Origin: Guadua angustifolia | Taxonomy: Eukaryota; Streptophyta; Magnoliopsida; Poales; Poaceae | Direction: 5' to 3' | Length of the DNA: 64,000 nt | NCBI GenBank assembly: GCA_036346375.1 | Contig: CM070518.1 | Coordinates: 1,922,001-1,986,000 of the forward strand | Shown here: in pieces, positions 12,187 to 22,790 of the stretch | Numbering within the stretch: position 1 is the stretch's first letter | Layout: each line of letters starts with the position of its first letter | Made by a program: the position numbers and the translations under genes | Notes under the pieces: generated by a model | The model's database searches: none | Told to the model about the DNA's origin: nothing | What the model saw: only the letters and a program-made list of their open reading frames with translations

Positions 12187-12876
12187 TCAGCGCTGAGCGA
12201 TTCTAGCATTGGCAACATCAACTTCTACCTTCTTCTCATCTAAATGACAGACATTTAGGAGTGCGCTCATGACTGCAGCTGGCAGATCGGCTTCAATAGC
12301 AGCCATCGCATCCCGGATAGGCTGGCAATTGGCCAATATAGAAGCTTCTGGTTGAGTTATCTCGGAAAATAACCGATTCAGCTTCTCTTGCATATTGGGC
12401 GCCGATTTGACCACTGAAGCCGATGCCTTAATAGATACATCCAGGATGCGTCGGATGTCCTCAGGATAGTTGTCCGTTGCCATTACCTCGGGATCGACAA
12501 GCTCGTCCAAGGAGAAGCTGAGAAGGTTAGACAGGTCATCTGGCATGGCCTCGGACGGTGAAGCAACGGGAAGGACTGACGCAGAAGGAGCTGGTTGAGG
12601 CGGCTCGAAGAGGAGGCTGCTTGTTGGAGAAACCAGAGATATCGGCGGCGAATCGCCTTGAAGGTCAGCTAAGATGTCAGCCGCCCGAGCCGACGCCGTA
12701 GGTTGAAGGATACAAGACAAGTTAGCATCATGAAGATTAAGGTATTCTTTGGGCACGCGAAAACACTTTACCTCTACAAAAGCCGATGCTTTGGGGGAGC
12801 TTTCAGCACTCTGTTCTGTACGTTTTTGTCGACGGGCTGGAGCCTTCGTCGATTTAGGTTTTTCTGCAAAAATCAA
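12187..12876 (-). pseudogene. Antisense ORF block, 3' part (Pro/Ala/Ser-rich to helical region)
   Basis: A 229-codon minus-strand frame between pol and the 3' LTR. It begins basic (KPKSTKAPARRQKRTEQ), passes through a Pro/Ser/Ala-rich stretch (LLFEPPQPAPSASVLPVASP) and ends in a predicted helical region (MQEKLNRLFSEITQPEASIL). I recognise no enzyme. It lies downstream, on its own strand, of the plant-mobile-domain frames at 13662-14760, and is most simply the C-terminal part of the same antisense gene, separated by introns or frame damage. A smaller frame at 11790-12002 (KKNIGQAVAKIKEQSAKVVP) may be its very end. Confidence 0.55.
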
Positions 12877-13143
12877 ATCATGTCAGCGTTAAAAGCAAAT
12901 CGTAGGCTTGAAAAACTTGTGATTATCGGCTTAAAATGTTTACTCGAGTGTCGGCCTTTTGCAAAATCCGACAATGATGGGCTCTGGACGCCGAGGCTGC
13001 CAGAAGAATAACCGGTCAAACTGTTGTTTGATGCGGTCTTTTCTTTGGGCTCAGCGGCGATGGAGCGGCAACAGATCTTACCGGTGCAAACATCTGGAAA
13101 AAGCAAGACTGAACGGTTAGAAACATGACCAAAAAAGCCGATA

Positions 13144-13815
13144 TCAAGTGTGAAAAATGTAAGAAAAACAGGCCGATACCTCTACAGCTACGGATGAGTT
13201 AGTATAACCCGATGAGCTGGAAGGATCTGAGCTATCTTCACTAGAGCTGCTGCTGTTAGGTACTATCGTCGGCTCGTGGAAATCAGGAAGGAACTTTTCT
13301 ATAATGGCCGACGGTGTACGGTCCAAATAAAGAGCCTCTGATATAAGTGTCCACCAAGCAGAGAAATGGCTAGCTCAGCGAGAATTCAGGAAAAAGTGCG
13401 GCAAACTGAGAACTTGAAGCTCGTCGGCTAGCTCCAAAATTAAGTCTGCTGCCGTTCCGTTTGTCACTTTAGCTCTGGGCTCGAGACAACTAAGGAGCGA
13501 CAAAGATGGTATCACTTGACCAAAGCCCAATTGATGGGCATATACTGAAGGGTGATAAAATTCATATGACGGTTGGAATGTTCTGTTACGGGAGTTTAAG
13601 CCGACATGAAAGATGCAGGGTGAAATGAAAATCCGATACAGGTCTAAAGTCGATGCTGGCATTAAGGAACTATCAGCATCCAAGTGAAGAAATGAAGGCC
13701 ATTGGAAATCAGCTGCGTTACTGTAAGGGAAAAAATCTTGCTGACCAAAGGTTGTGTTATCCAAGTGCAGAAAAAATGATAGATATTTCTTGAAATCTTT
13801 GGAGTGATTCGACAC
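13144..13815 (-). pseudogene. Antisense ORF block, middle frames
   Basis: Two minus-strand frames (13375-13815 and 13144-13326) lie between the plant-mobile-domain part and the C-terminal part of the antisense gene. The first has VYAHQLGFGQVIPSLSLLSC and ends in a Leu-rich stretch. The second is Ser/Asp-rich (VPNSSSSSEDSSDPSSSSGY) and acidic, as linkers of such proteins often are. No catalytic motif is visible. Placement on the same strand and in consecutive order supports one antisense transcription unit with introns or lesions. Confidence 0.5.
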
Positions 13816-14760
13816 GCCATGTGGTACACATCACAAGTCTCTCCCGGCGATTGGCTAGCTCTGTATTGGGGAGTAGAGCCTTCCGGATAGTCTTCACGGG
13901 GAAAGGTCGTGTCTTCCAAGTGCTCCGAGATCAACGATCGGCCAAAGATGCTATAAAGCCACAATTGAATGAACCACAATGGGCCGCCGACATTACCGAC
14001 CACAAACTGACCAAATCCAGAGAAAAGCCGGCTCCTGATAACGTGCATCGTTTGATAAACAGCTCCAAGAAGCATTTTTCCGAGTGCAAGCCGACGGCCG
14101 TTCACCAGCTGCTTTGCCAACATCTGGTACACTTGTGTTGGACCCAGGGATGCGCCGCAAAATACAAATCGATTCAGCCATAGGTTCAGGAAGGTCGTAT
14201 GCTCTTCAGCCGATACCAGTCCATTCACTTTGTTATTATGCTGAATATACTATGCCCATCCTTCGCCCTTGGATCGGATCAACTTATACTGAGGCTTGCC
14301 ACTAAAAGCCGATAATTGGTCGCCATCAGGCCTAAGGCAACACAATTCTGCTACATCTAGAAATGTTGGGCCGATGGGACCAGTTCGGAAAAGAAAAGCG
14401 TTGAAGGTGCTTGACCAAAAATAACATGCCGTGGCCACTAAGGGCTCATTGGCTTCTGGGTTCGCTAAACTTAGGGGGAGGCACTCAGATATACCCATTC
14501 TTTCCCATTCCTCTCTTTTTTGAGCCGATACCCTGATGTACCATCTTCTCCACCCTTTCAAAGCTGTTGGCCAAGCCCTGAAGCTTTTACCCCATTCTGT
14601 TATATTGTAACCTTTAGCCGATAGAGGAAGTCTAGGGATTTCTTCGTTGATTACAGTGTCAGCGGTCGAATTTCCTACCGGCCCTAGGTAGTATTGGTCT
14701 TTACTTCGAGAATCGGGATCGAGACTGAGAAGGATCCATTCATTGGATTGAGGAAAAGGA
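13662..14760 (-). pseudogene. Antisense plant-mobile-domain (PMD-like) ORF inside the Tat element
   Basis: Minus-strand coding sequence of the aminotransferase-like plant mobile domain type. The frame at 14250-14561, open further upstream to about 14760, reads KGWRRWYIRVSAQKREEWER, then VATACYFWSSTFNAFLF and GPTFLDVAELCCLRPDG, the signature block of the family. The frame at 13662-14228 continues with HTTFLNLWLNRFVFCGASLG, RRLALGKMLLGAVYQTMHVI and GGPLWFIQLWLYSIFG. The two frames meet near 14230-14250. PMD proteins occur in plant genomes and are repeatedly carried by mobile elements; their biochemical role is unclear. Extra antisense ORFs between pol and the 3' LTR are known in Tat-lineage elements. 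The upstream start cannot be fixed from sequence. Confidence 0.72.
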
Positions 14761-15071
14761 AGATTGATTCTTTGGTGCGATGAAGTCCGAGCGGAGAAGC
14801 CGATCGAAGAATGAAAGCCGATTGCGAGGAATGCGAGAGCTGGAAAGCGTGAAAATGACCGTGGGGACCCATATATATATACGGTGAAAAGGTAAAATGG
14901 CGGGAAATGAATTCGAGGCGACGCGTGCCATTAAACCGCACCGAGATTTTTACGGCGCAATAAGTACAGCGGATACTGAAGAAATTCTTTAACTAAAAGA
15001 AAGAAGCTGACGAATGAAAGAACCGATGGGTGAAGAAGCCGATGTATTTTTGAAAGATAACAAGTTATCTT

Positions 15072-15086
15072 CCAAAAATGGGGGGC
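15072..15086 (+). other. Polypurine tract of the Tat element
   Basis: CCAAAAATGGGGGG lies just before the 3' LTR start (TGTTTGCACC at 15090). It is the expected primer site for plus-strand DNA synthesis. Confidence 0.7.
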
Positions 15087-15089
15087 ATA

Positions 15090-15733
15090 TGTTTGCACCA
15101 GTTTTTGGAAAATACGAGGAAAATCGGCAGGAAAGGTTGAGTTTTGATAGCGCACGAAACATCTTTAGAAAGTTGGGATAACGTACGACAAGTTTTTGGA
15201 AACAGGAGTCCGGTTAGGAAACTATAGCCGACTCGGAGTATGTTGACATAACCAAACAGGACTCGGATTGGCTAAACAGGTATAAAAGGCGCACCAAGGC
15301 TGCTTGAAGAGGACACAACCATCAACACATCTACTAGTTTTTACTCTGTAGTTTTTTCCCTTTTAGCATTGTAATCTTTCCTCTGTAAGTCAACATCGAT
15401 CGAATAAAGTTGCGTATCGCCGATTATTTGATCGTCATTGGCTTCTTCAGGTTTGATTTATTCTGTTTTGTTGCACATCGCCTTTTCAGAATAGATCAAC
15501 CTTTTACCCTCGGATTAGTCTTAATCGACTAGTCCAGTTATCCTTTTAATCGGCTTTCTGGCTGATTCTTGTTTTAGCCGATTCGTTCCCAGGATCGGCT
15601 TGATTCAATTTTACATTATCCTCCTTATCGATTGCAGGGTCAAATCGATTGGCACGCACGCGCAAAACTTGAACCTGGCGTTTGTCTAGTGTGTTGTGGG
15701 CCAGAAACCCTCTTCACGTTTTTGCCGTCAACA
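15090..15733 (+). repeat. 3' LTR of the Tat-lineage element
   Basis: A 644 bp LTR starting TGTTTGCACC after the polypurine tract and ending GCCGTCAACA. It contains a clear core promoter and 3'-end signals such as GAATAAAG near 15402. It abuts the copy B LTR at the position equivalent to base 385 of copy A, where copy A reads ATAACAATTTTCC, so the Tat element once inserted within a chromovirus LTR. The matching 5' LTR is absent. Confidence 0.8.
15281..15290 (+). promoter_or_regulatory. TATA box of the Tat LTR
   Basis: TATAAAAGGC, a near-ideal plant TATA box about 190 bp into the LTR. Downstream, TTGAAGAGGACACAACC is a plausible start region. Confidence 0.75.
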
Positions 15734-18700
15734 ACAATTTTCCAGGTTCCAACTACCTGGTTGGCTCCAACCGCCAAACTAAAATCCGGGAGCTCTAACC
15801 GCTCGCGGATTCCCAACCACATTTTCATTTTAAACCAAATCATCATTTTTCCATTTAAAACCAAAAAACAGAAAATCTACTATGTGAAAGCATTCCACGC
15901 TTGCTCTTATCCGTGGGCACGGCTACTCAAGTAGTTTTGACTCTGCGAGTTGGTACACTTTACCCTACGACATGATCAACCCTTTCGCCAAGCTATTGAC
16001 ACACTTCCTTTGGTGTGCGGCTAGGAGATCATGACAAGGCCTTTACAATGCATAATATCGCCATCGACTCCGCTAAGGTTTCACATTGTTAGGGCTACCG
16101 CCCAAGATCTGAAGCCCCTCTTGCGCCTTGCAAGTACCCTCGACAAACCGCCGGACCCAATGGCGAAGTCAAATAACGATACATGCAAATTACTTAGCGG
16201 TCGCACTCCATAATAGACATGTGGTTGTCTTGTATAGCATGGCCCATGTAGGGGTGGCAGAGGCCATTTCACGGGAGTGCCTCCCGTCCCGTCCCATGAT
16301 CCAAAGTTTTCCCGTCCCCATCCCGTTCCCGTCTTGGGAGAAAATCCCGTCCCATCCCGTTAAGTATCGGGCCCGTCGGGACCCATCCCGTGAAAATTTC
16401 ACACAAGAGAAGAACTTATAGCCATTTTAACTCTAAAATCATATCAATAGACAAGGAAAAAAGAATGCATGCATTCATTGAAGATTATGTTGTCCCATTT
16501 ATGAAAATGTGAATATGATGGGCTAGAGAATATGTTTGCAATCTAATAACTAAATTGGACTAAACTAAATTTGGATCCCCAAGGGTCCCCACGGGAAAAA
16601 ATTCCCGTCCCCATCCCTATCTAGCCCAAGAATAATTTTCGTTTCCATCCCTGAGGATGATTTCTTCCCATACCCGTCCCCTAATAGAGGAATTCCCCGT
16701 CGGGGATCGGGGAACGGGTCCCCATTGCCATCCCTAGGCCCATGGTAACACACGACCGGTCCTTAATTGACTAGGGCGGAACAATCACATTCCAGAATTT
16801 TGTGCATCCCGCACCCACCATTCAACCATCCGCCCCGGTCTAAATCATTTTTCACTTTTATTCTTCAAATTAATACCGGCAACACCAATTGCCATATTTT
16901 CACAATTCAATTTGAGTCAAATATGAAAGCATTTCCATAATGGTAAGGTACCGACGTGATTAAGTATGGCCAAGCATTTTCTACCGTCCCATAATACAAA
17001 AATGATTATTATTAACAGTACTTAATTTTCCTAGGGTGTCAACGGTTGTCAAAATGAATATCAATGTGGTTATAACAATTTGGCATTTATCTAAGCATTT
17101 AAAATGACATTAAAGTACAGTACGCAAATAATAAGCATGCAATAATTTAAAAACAAAGTAGCATTTCATAAACTTGGGTCCAATATGGTCAAGGGAGACT
17201 TGCCTTCAACCTCTCCCGCTGCTGCTACCTCTGTCGGATGCTCCGCTCGCTCAACCGCTGCGTCGTCTACACGCGAAACACGCGAATCGAGACAAAATAA
17301 ATAAAACAAAAATAAATAAAATCCAAAAATTCAAAATAAATACACCAGATGGTAAAGCATGATTTTAGATGAATTTAGAAATTTGAATCATTCGAATCGG
17401 AGTTCGAACGGAGGAGAACGGGGCTTCCGAAGTTCTATGGGAGAGAAAATCAGGAAATTAAAATAAAGTGACGCGTGGCGGCTCCTGATTGGCTGGAATT
17501 TTGGATTTTCGAAAATAATAAGGAAATACGAAATATAAGCGCTGACAAGTGGGGCCCACACGTCAGCGACTCGGCTCACGGTAGACTAGGTTCAGCGAGC
17601 AGCGCACAAGTGACGTGGCAAAAACGTAGCTAACACGCTGGGTTTTCGGCTGACATGGCGACAACGTGGCTAACGCGTGGCTTACACGTGGCACCACGTA
17701 GATCTAGGGCTGACGGGGCGGCGACGTGGCGCAGACGTGGCTGGCACGTAGCGCCAGGTGGAGGCTGACGAGGCTAGACTAGGCGATACGGCGACAGGGT
17801 GTCGCTGACGGGGATGCCACGCGGGGAACAGATCCGAGGTGGCGGTGACACGGCCTCCACGCGACGGACACGCGGAGAGGATTAGGGTTACGGTGCAAGG
17901 AGACTGCATACCAGGATACGTGGCGTAATCTTGGCCGTTGCTGTGAAGATCGACGGCGGAGGAAGCTCGAAGGAGTCGACGGCGAAGTGGCTGAGGCCTT
18001 CCGCTGGACTTGGAGGAGACAACAGAGCAACCGGCAAGGCGGCGCTGGATCGGGTGTGAACGAGTGTGGATTAGAGAGAAGATCACGAGACAAACCCAAC
18101 AACGCAAAGAACCGTGACTGAGACTCACCGGAGAGGGAGTAATACGGCGGAGAAGCTTTGCGCACGGTAGGCCAACTCCGGCGAGGTCTAGCGGCGCAAC
18201 GGCGGCGATTCAGAGGGTGAGACATGGGGGAAAAGAGGCGGCGCAGAGTGGAGAGTGCGGCGCTGAAACCGGAGCGAGCTTAAATAGTCTAGGGCAACGG
18301 GAAAAAGCGCGGATGCCAAGGTTGGTTGGGCGGCTGGGCTGTGCGGGCGGCAGAGCTTGAGCAGGCGACGTGGCACGACGTGAGCCGATGGATCGGGATC
18401 GGACGGTGGAGAGAGAGGAAAGGTAGGGTTAGGGTTTACTGTTGGGTGGCGGCGCGTATACGAGCCGTTGGATCGAAGATCAACGGTGGCCACGTTAGGG
18501 TTTAATTTGGGTTGGGCTTCTTGTGAGTTAGGCGCAGAAAGTGTCAAGATGGCGGGCGAGGTAGAATGAACAGGGATTTTGGCCCGAGCGGAGGAAAAGA
18601 TTTAGAAATTGATTTCCGAATTAAACAAAATACCAGAAATCCGAATAAACTTCAAATAATTCAAATAAATAGCAAATAAATTCGAAAAAATCCCCAAAAA

Positions 18701-18890
18701 TCCAGAAAAATCAAATGAAGCACAAGGAACCCAATAAAAATAAGAAATAATTAATTTGAAGTATGGATTAATCAAATTAAATCCTTTTTTACTTTAAAAA
18801 TTCAAATTAAACTGGTTTAAATTCGAATAAAATTCCACGGGTTCGGATTTTGAAATTCAAGTCCAAGAAATTGAAAAACGGAATGTTACA
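15734..18890 (-). repeat. LTR of chromovirus copy B (first ~384 bp missing)
   Basis: Second copy of the long chromovirus LTR, matching copy A from its base ~385 to the inner end TGTTACA (18884-18890). It holds a 488 bp hAT MITE (16249-16736) and about 70 bp absent from copy A (around 17580-17650). A TATA-like CTATTTAAG is conserved near 18279-18287 on the minus strand. The outer 384 bp are replaced by the Tat 3' LTR. Confidence 0.88.
16249..16736. mobile_element. Non-autonomous hAT element (MITE) in LTR B (TSD GGCCCATG)
   Basis: A 488 bp insert relative to copy A, with inverted ends TAGGGGTGGCAG and TTGCCATCCCTA and an 8 bp duplication GGCCCATG at 16241-16248 and 16737-16744. Eight-base duplications and TAGGGRTG-type ends define hAT (Ac/Ds-like) transposons. 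The ends are rich in CCCGTCCC/GGGACGGG repeats, typical of hAT subterminal regions. It encodes no transposase. A related element lies at 50434-50962. Confidence 0.93.
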
Positions 18891-18901
18891 AACCTCCCCC
18901 C

Positions 18902-19612
18902 CTAACAAGAAATCTCGACCCCGAGATTTGGAACTAACCAGGGAAAAAGGCTGGGGTACTCCGCTCGAAGATCCTCCTCGCGCTCCCAGGTGGCTTCCTC
19001 TTCTGGATGGTTGCTCCACTGCACCTTGCAAAACTTGATCGCCTTGTTTCTTGTCCTGCGCTCAGCTTCCCCCAGAATTCTGATCGGATACTCAGGATAA
19101 GTCAGATCTTCATGCAGCTCAACATTTTCCAACTGCATCTGACTATCTGGCACTCTCAAGCACTTCCTCAACTGTGACACATGGAAGACATTATGCACAT
19201 TCGACAGATGCGGTGGCAACTCCAACTGATATGCCACTTCCCCACTTCTAGCTATAATGGGAAAAGGTCCAATAAATCTCGGTGCCAACTTGCCACGCAC
19301 TCCGAATCGACGCATACCTTTGAGTGGGGAGACTTTCAGATACACATAGTCACCCGGGGCAAAGGTCAATGCTCTTCTGCGATTATCAGCATAGCTCTTC
19401 TGCCTGGACTGCGCTGTCCTCAATCTTTCCTGAATCATCTTCACTTGTTCCTCAGCTTTCTGCAGAATATCCGGGCCAAAGACTTGGCGATCTCCTATCT
19501 CATGCCAACAAAGAGGTGTCCTGCACTTCCTCCCATAAAGAGCTTCAAATGGTGCCATCTGCAGGCTGGCTTGATAACTGTTGTTGTAGGAGAACTCCGC
19601 ATATGGCAACAT
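18902..19612 (-). CDS. Integrase C-terminus plus chromodomain, copy B (open frame)
   Basis: A 236-codon open frame, the longest intact chromovirus piece here. It begins in the integrase core tail (LPYAEFSYNNSYQASLQMAP, FEALYGRKCRTPLCW), continues through the C-terminal fold (FAPGDYVYLKVSPLKGMRRF) and ends in a chromodomain (RNKAIKFCKVQWSNHPEEEA, TWEREEDLRAEYPSLF). The chromodomain would bind chromatin marks and bias integration. The frame is joined to the DDE core only across a frame change near 19613, so it is part of a decayed gene despite being open. It extends to within about 15 bp of the LTR edge, so the stop lies close to the polypurine tract. Confidence 0.82.
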   Translation of the reverse strand: MLPYAEFSYNNSYQASLQMAPFEALYGRKCRTPLCWHEIGDRQVFGPDILQKAEEQVKMIQERLRTAQSRQKSYADNRRRALTFAPGDYVYLKVSPLKGMRRFGVRGKLAPRFIGPFPIIARSGEVAYQLELPPHLSNVHNVFHVSQLRKCLRVPDSQMQLENVELHEDLTYPEYPIRILGEAERRTRNKAIKFCKVQWSNHPEEEATWEREEDLRAEYPSLFPWLVPNLGVEISC

Positions 19613-20390
19613 CTAATCCCAACTGGCTGCATTGGACAATGCACAGGCTCTCAACATATCCTCCAGGATCTGATTCACTCGCTCCGTCTGTCCATCTGTC
19701 TGGGGATGATAAGCTGTACTGAAGTTCAGATTGGTGCCTAATGCTTCTTGTAACTTTTGCCAGAATCTAGATGTGAATTGGGTACCCCGATCAGAAACGA
19801 TCTTCTTGGGCACACCATACATACACTGTCTGAGTCATGTCTGACTCTGCAAGCTTATCCCCCTTATAGGTTGTCTTCACTGGGATGAAATGTGCAACTT
19901 TCGTGAGTCGATCCACGACAACCCAAATCGAGTCATAGCCTGACCTGGTCCTCGGAAGTCCTGTGATAAAGTCCATCCCAACTTCTTCCCACTTCCACTC
20001 AGGTACCTTCAACGGCTGCAACAAACCTGCTGGCCTTTGATGCTCAGCTTTGACTCGCTGGCACACATCACACATAGCTATGAACTCTGCAATCTCCTTC
20101 CTCATCCTAGGCCACTAATAAGCACCTCGAAGGTCATGATACATCTTGGTGTTGCCAAGATGAATCGAATATGCTGAATCGTGTGCTTCCTTCAGTATCA
20201 ACTGTTTGAGCTCTTTCTGATTCGGCACATAGATACTCTTCCCAAGCCAAACTGTCCCTTCTTCATCTTCTGAGAATCCTGGGGCTTTACCTTCCTTGAT
20301 CCTTTCCTTGATCCTAACAACTTCCTTGTCTGACTTCTGCAATTTCTTGATTTGGTCCACCAGAGTTGGTTGAACTTCCAAAACAGCAAC
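19613..20390 (-). pseudogene. Chromovirus integrase zinc module and core, copy B (frameshifted)
   Basis: Equivalent to 3623-4474 of copy A but split into three frames. 20115-20381 holds the H residues of the zinc module (EAHDSAYSIHLGNTKM). 19791-20105 holds CDVCQRVKAEHQRP and the first catalytic Asp (GMDFITGLPRT). 19613-19822 holds VSDRGTQFTSRFWQKLQ and the catalytic Glu in DGQTERVNQ. A stop interrupts near 20114. The element could not make functional integrase as written. Confidence 0.83.
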
Positions 20391-21060
20391 ATATCATTCT
20401 TCCACCAACCCCAAGTTCAGACGCTGAAATTCCTCGTGAAGAGCAGGCTGACCTTCCTGAACCACCAAATTGTTGCAGTAGCTCTTCCGACTCAGTGCAT
20501 CGGCAACCACATTCGCCTTACCAGGATGGTAATGTATGCCTGCATCATAGTCCTTTATCAGCTCCAACCATCTTCTTTGCCTCAAGTTGAGATCTGCTTG
20601 AGTGAAGATGTATTCGAACTCTTGTGGTGCTGTGAAGATCTCGACCGATTCCTAATGAGATAGTGCCTCCACGGCTTCAATGCATACAACAACAGACCAA
20701 TTCCAAGTCATGGGTTGGATAGTTCTCCTCATGTGGTCGCAATTGCCATGAGGCGTGTCGACTACCTTGCCTTCTGCATCGACACACAACCTAGACCACG
20801 CCTCAAGCATCACAATAGATCTCAAATCCTTACAATGTCCGGGCACACAAGCTTTGGGGCTGTAGTCAACCTTTTCTTCAACTCTGAAAGCTCGCTCAAG
20901 CTTGATCCACTCAAACTTCTTCTCTTTCTTGGCGGTGAGTGGCGGTCTAGCTATCCTTGAGAATCCCTCAATGAACCTCCGATAGTAACCCGCTAAACCA
21001 AGGAAACTCCGGATGTCCGGCACTGACTTGGGCTGCCTCCAATCAAGCACTCCTTTCACT
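20391..21060 (-). pseudogene. Chromovirus RT end and RNase H, copy B (truncated)
   Basis: 20652-21059 carries the RT connection (LDWRQPKSVPDIRSFLGLAG, YYRRFIEGFSRIA) and a damaged RNase H start. 20394-20585 gives the RNase H end (DAGIHYHPGKANVVADALSR). Many small indels relative to copy A lie at CAG/CTG sites. The RT catalytic core, protease and gag are missing: at about 21060 the sequence switches to Sirevirus-like gag. ATATC at 20391-20395 is the empty target site matching the solo LTR in copy A. Confidence 0.8.
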
Positions 21061-22745
21061 TTCTATAGATTTGTCCAAGTAATCAACCTTTCGAGAAAGA
21101 GTTAAACAATTATTACATGGAACGTCCACTTTTCCTTTTTACTTGCGACAAGTTGAGCATGAAAGAACCTCATGTGTGAGCAACACATCTGTCATTTGGG
21201 AAACCCTAGCATTTGCATCATACAACTTCAATTCTAGTATGGAGCATTTAGAACATGGAGTTGAATCATGCAAATCAATGGTAGAACAAATAGCATGTTT
21301 AACAAGTTTCTCATTTTTCTTATTTTTAGCATTAACTTGCTCTAATAAGGTAACATGTTCTTTCCTAAACAAAGTAAGCTCATTGTAAATTAAGTCACAT
21401 GATTTGCAAGCATCATCATTAGGAATCGAAGTTTTAAGCCTAGCAATTTCAGCATTCAATGACTCCACAATAATATCATGTTTCTTAATTTTCTTGTCAC
21501 GTTTATCAAGCAATTTACCAAGACGAGCAATAGTAATAGCTAATTCATCGTAAGAAGGATCTACCTCATTGAAATCGCTGTCGTGATCATCCTTAGTGAA
21601 ACTATCGCTACTTTTAGCCATGAGACACAACCCCGTCAAATCATGCTTGCTTGGAGTTACATCGTCCTCGCTGCTCTCCGAATCCACATCGCTCAAATTG
21701 ACTTGTTCAAGAGCAGAAAGAACCCAGTGGACTGGACAACTTTGCGATTCATGAAGTTCTTCTTCTTTCTATCACTTGAAGAGGACTTCTTTTTCTCTCT
21801 TCTTTTGTCCTTGTCCTTCTCCTCCCTTGATGCTTTACCTGCAAGTTTAGGACAATTTGAACGAGTGTGATTGAGATCACCACACTCATAGGATCTTGAA
21901 GGGCATACCACCAACTCTCTTCCTCATTCTCACATCCTGCAAAACTTTATTAAAACAAGAAGAGAGTAATGCCAAGTCTTCTTCAGGAAATTCTTCAATC
22001 TGTTCATCGGTTAGTGAAGACAAGGAAGACAAAGAAAAACTTGAAGAAACATTATTCTGAGACATGCTAGATTAGGAGGTCAATGCAATTGATTTATTAC
22101 CATTCTTCCTAGCAGGAACATTCAATTCATGAGTTTTTAATTTAGAGAAAAGAACATCTACAGTAAGTTCACTCATGACAGTTGATTCTCTAATGGACGT
22201 AACTTTCATCTCTCAAATAGACATATCTAATGCACCAAGCAATTGTCTAGCATTAGTAACTTCATTAAAGAAAACCCCAACATTACGTAAATTACTGAGA
22301 ATCTTATTGAAACGTGCAAAGAAATTATCTAGTGACTCACCAGGCTTCATCTCAAATTGCATGTATTCTTTCTTATATATATCTTGACGCCTTTCTTATA
22401 TATATCTTGACGAACCTCTTTGATAGTGTTAGATCCCTCATGATAATCACAAAGAGATTTCCATATCTCATATGTAGACTTGAGATGAATCACACGGTCG
22501 AAGTCACTTCTTCCCAATCTTTGGATGATCAAATTTCATGCTTTGCTATTTGCTTCAACATGTGCTCGATTGGTGTCATTGACTTCATTATTCTCAGGAA
22601 CTTGATATGGCTTGTATACCTTCTCCCAAATTGCAAAGCCCTGAGTTTGAATGTATGCCTCCATCTTCGCTTTCTAAAACTGAAAATCAACACTATCGAA
22701 AACACAAGGTTTTGTCGAATACCTATCCATCGCTTCGGTTTCTAA
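21061..22745 (-). pseudogene. Sirevirus-type Ty1/Copia gag (5' half of an element, broken)
   Basis: Minus-strand gag immediately downstream of a PBS and LTR. The N-terminal part (22347-22532) has DFDRVIHLKSTYEIWKSLCD and YHEGSNTIKEVRQDIYKK, standard Copia gag. The middle (near 21840-21910) has a damaged zinc knuckle reading ECGDLNHTRSNCP, the first Cys lost. The C-terminal frame (21139-21696) is acidic and then coiled-coil-like (DEL repeats, EIARLKTSIPNDD), as in the long Gag proteins of Sireviruses. Several frameshifts and stops. Pol and the 3' LTR are absent; the match ends at the chromovirus junction. Confidence 0.75.
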
Positions 22746-22776
22746 TAACCGGTTAAGATTAATTAGAAAAAACTAG

Positions 22777-22788
22777 ACTCTGATACCA
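22777..22788 (-). other. Primer-binding site (initiator Met tRNA type)
   Basis: GACTCTGATACCA on the plus strand, i.e. TGGTATCAGAGTC in sense, two bases from the LTR edge at 22791. Complementary to the 3' end of initiator Met tRNA except for the last bases. Confidence 0.8.
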
Positions 22789-22790
22789 CT

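Larger units (their letters stand above)
5611..15733 (+). mobile_element. Tat-lineage Ty3/Gypsy element lacking its 5' LTR
   Basis: Plus-strand element with, in order, gag, protease, RT, RNase H, a second RNase H, integrase, an antisense ORF block, a polypurine tract and a 644 bp 3' LTR. A second (archaeal-type) RNase H between the first and the integrase is characteristic of the Tat lineage, as is extra coding DNA between pol and the 3' LTR. No 5' LTR or primer-binding site precedes gag; only about 20-30 bp separate the chromovirus junction from gag-like sequence. The right edge joins directly to an internal position of the copy B LTR. Confidence 0.88.
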
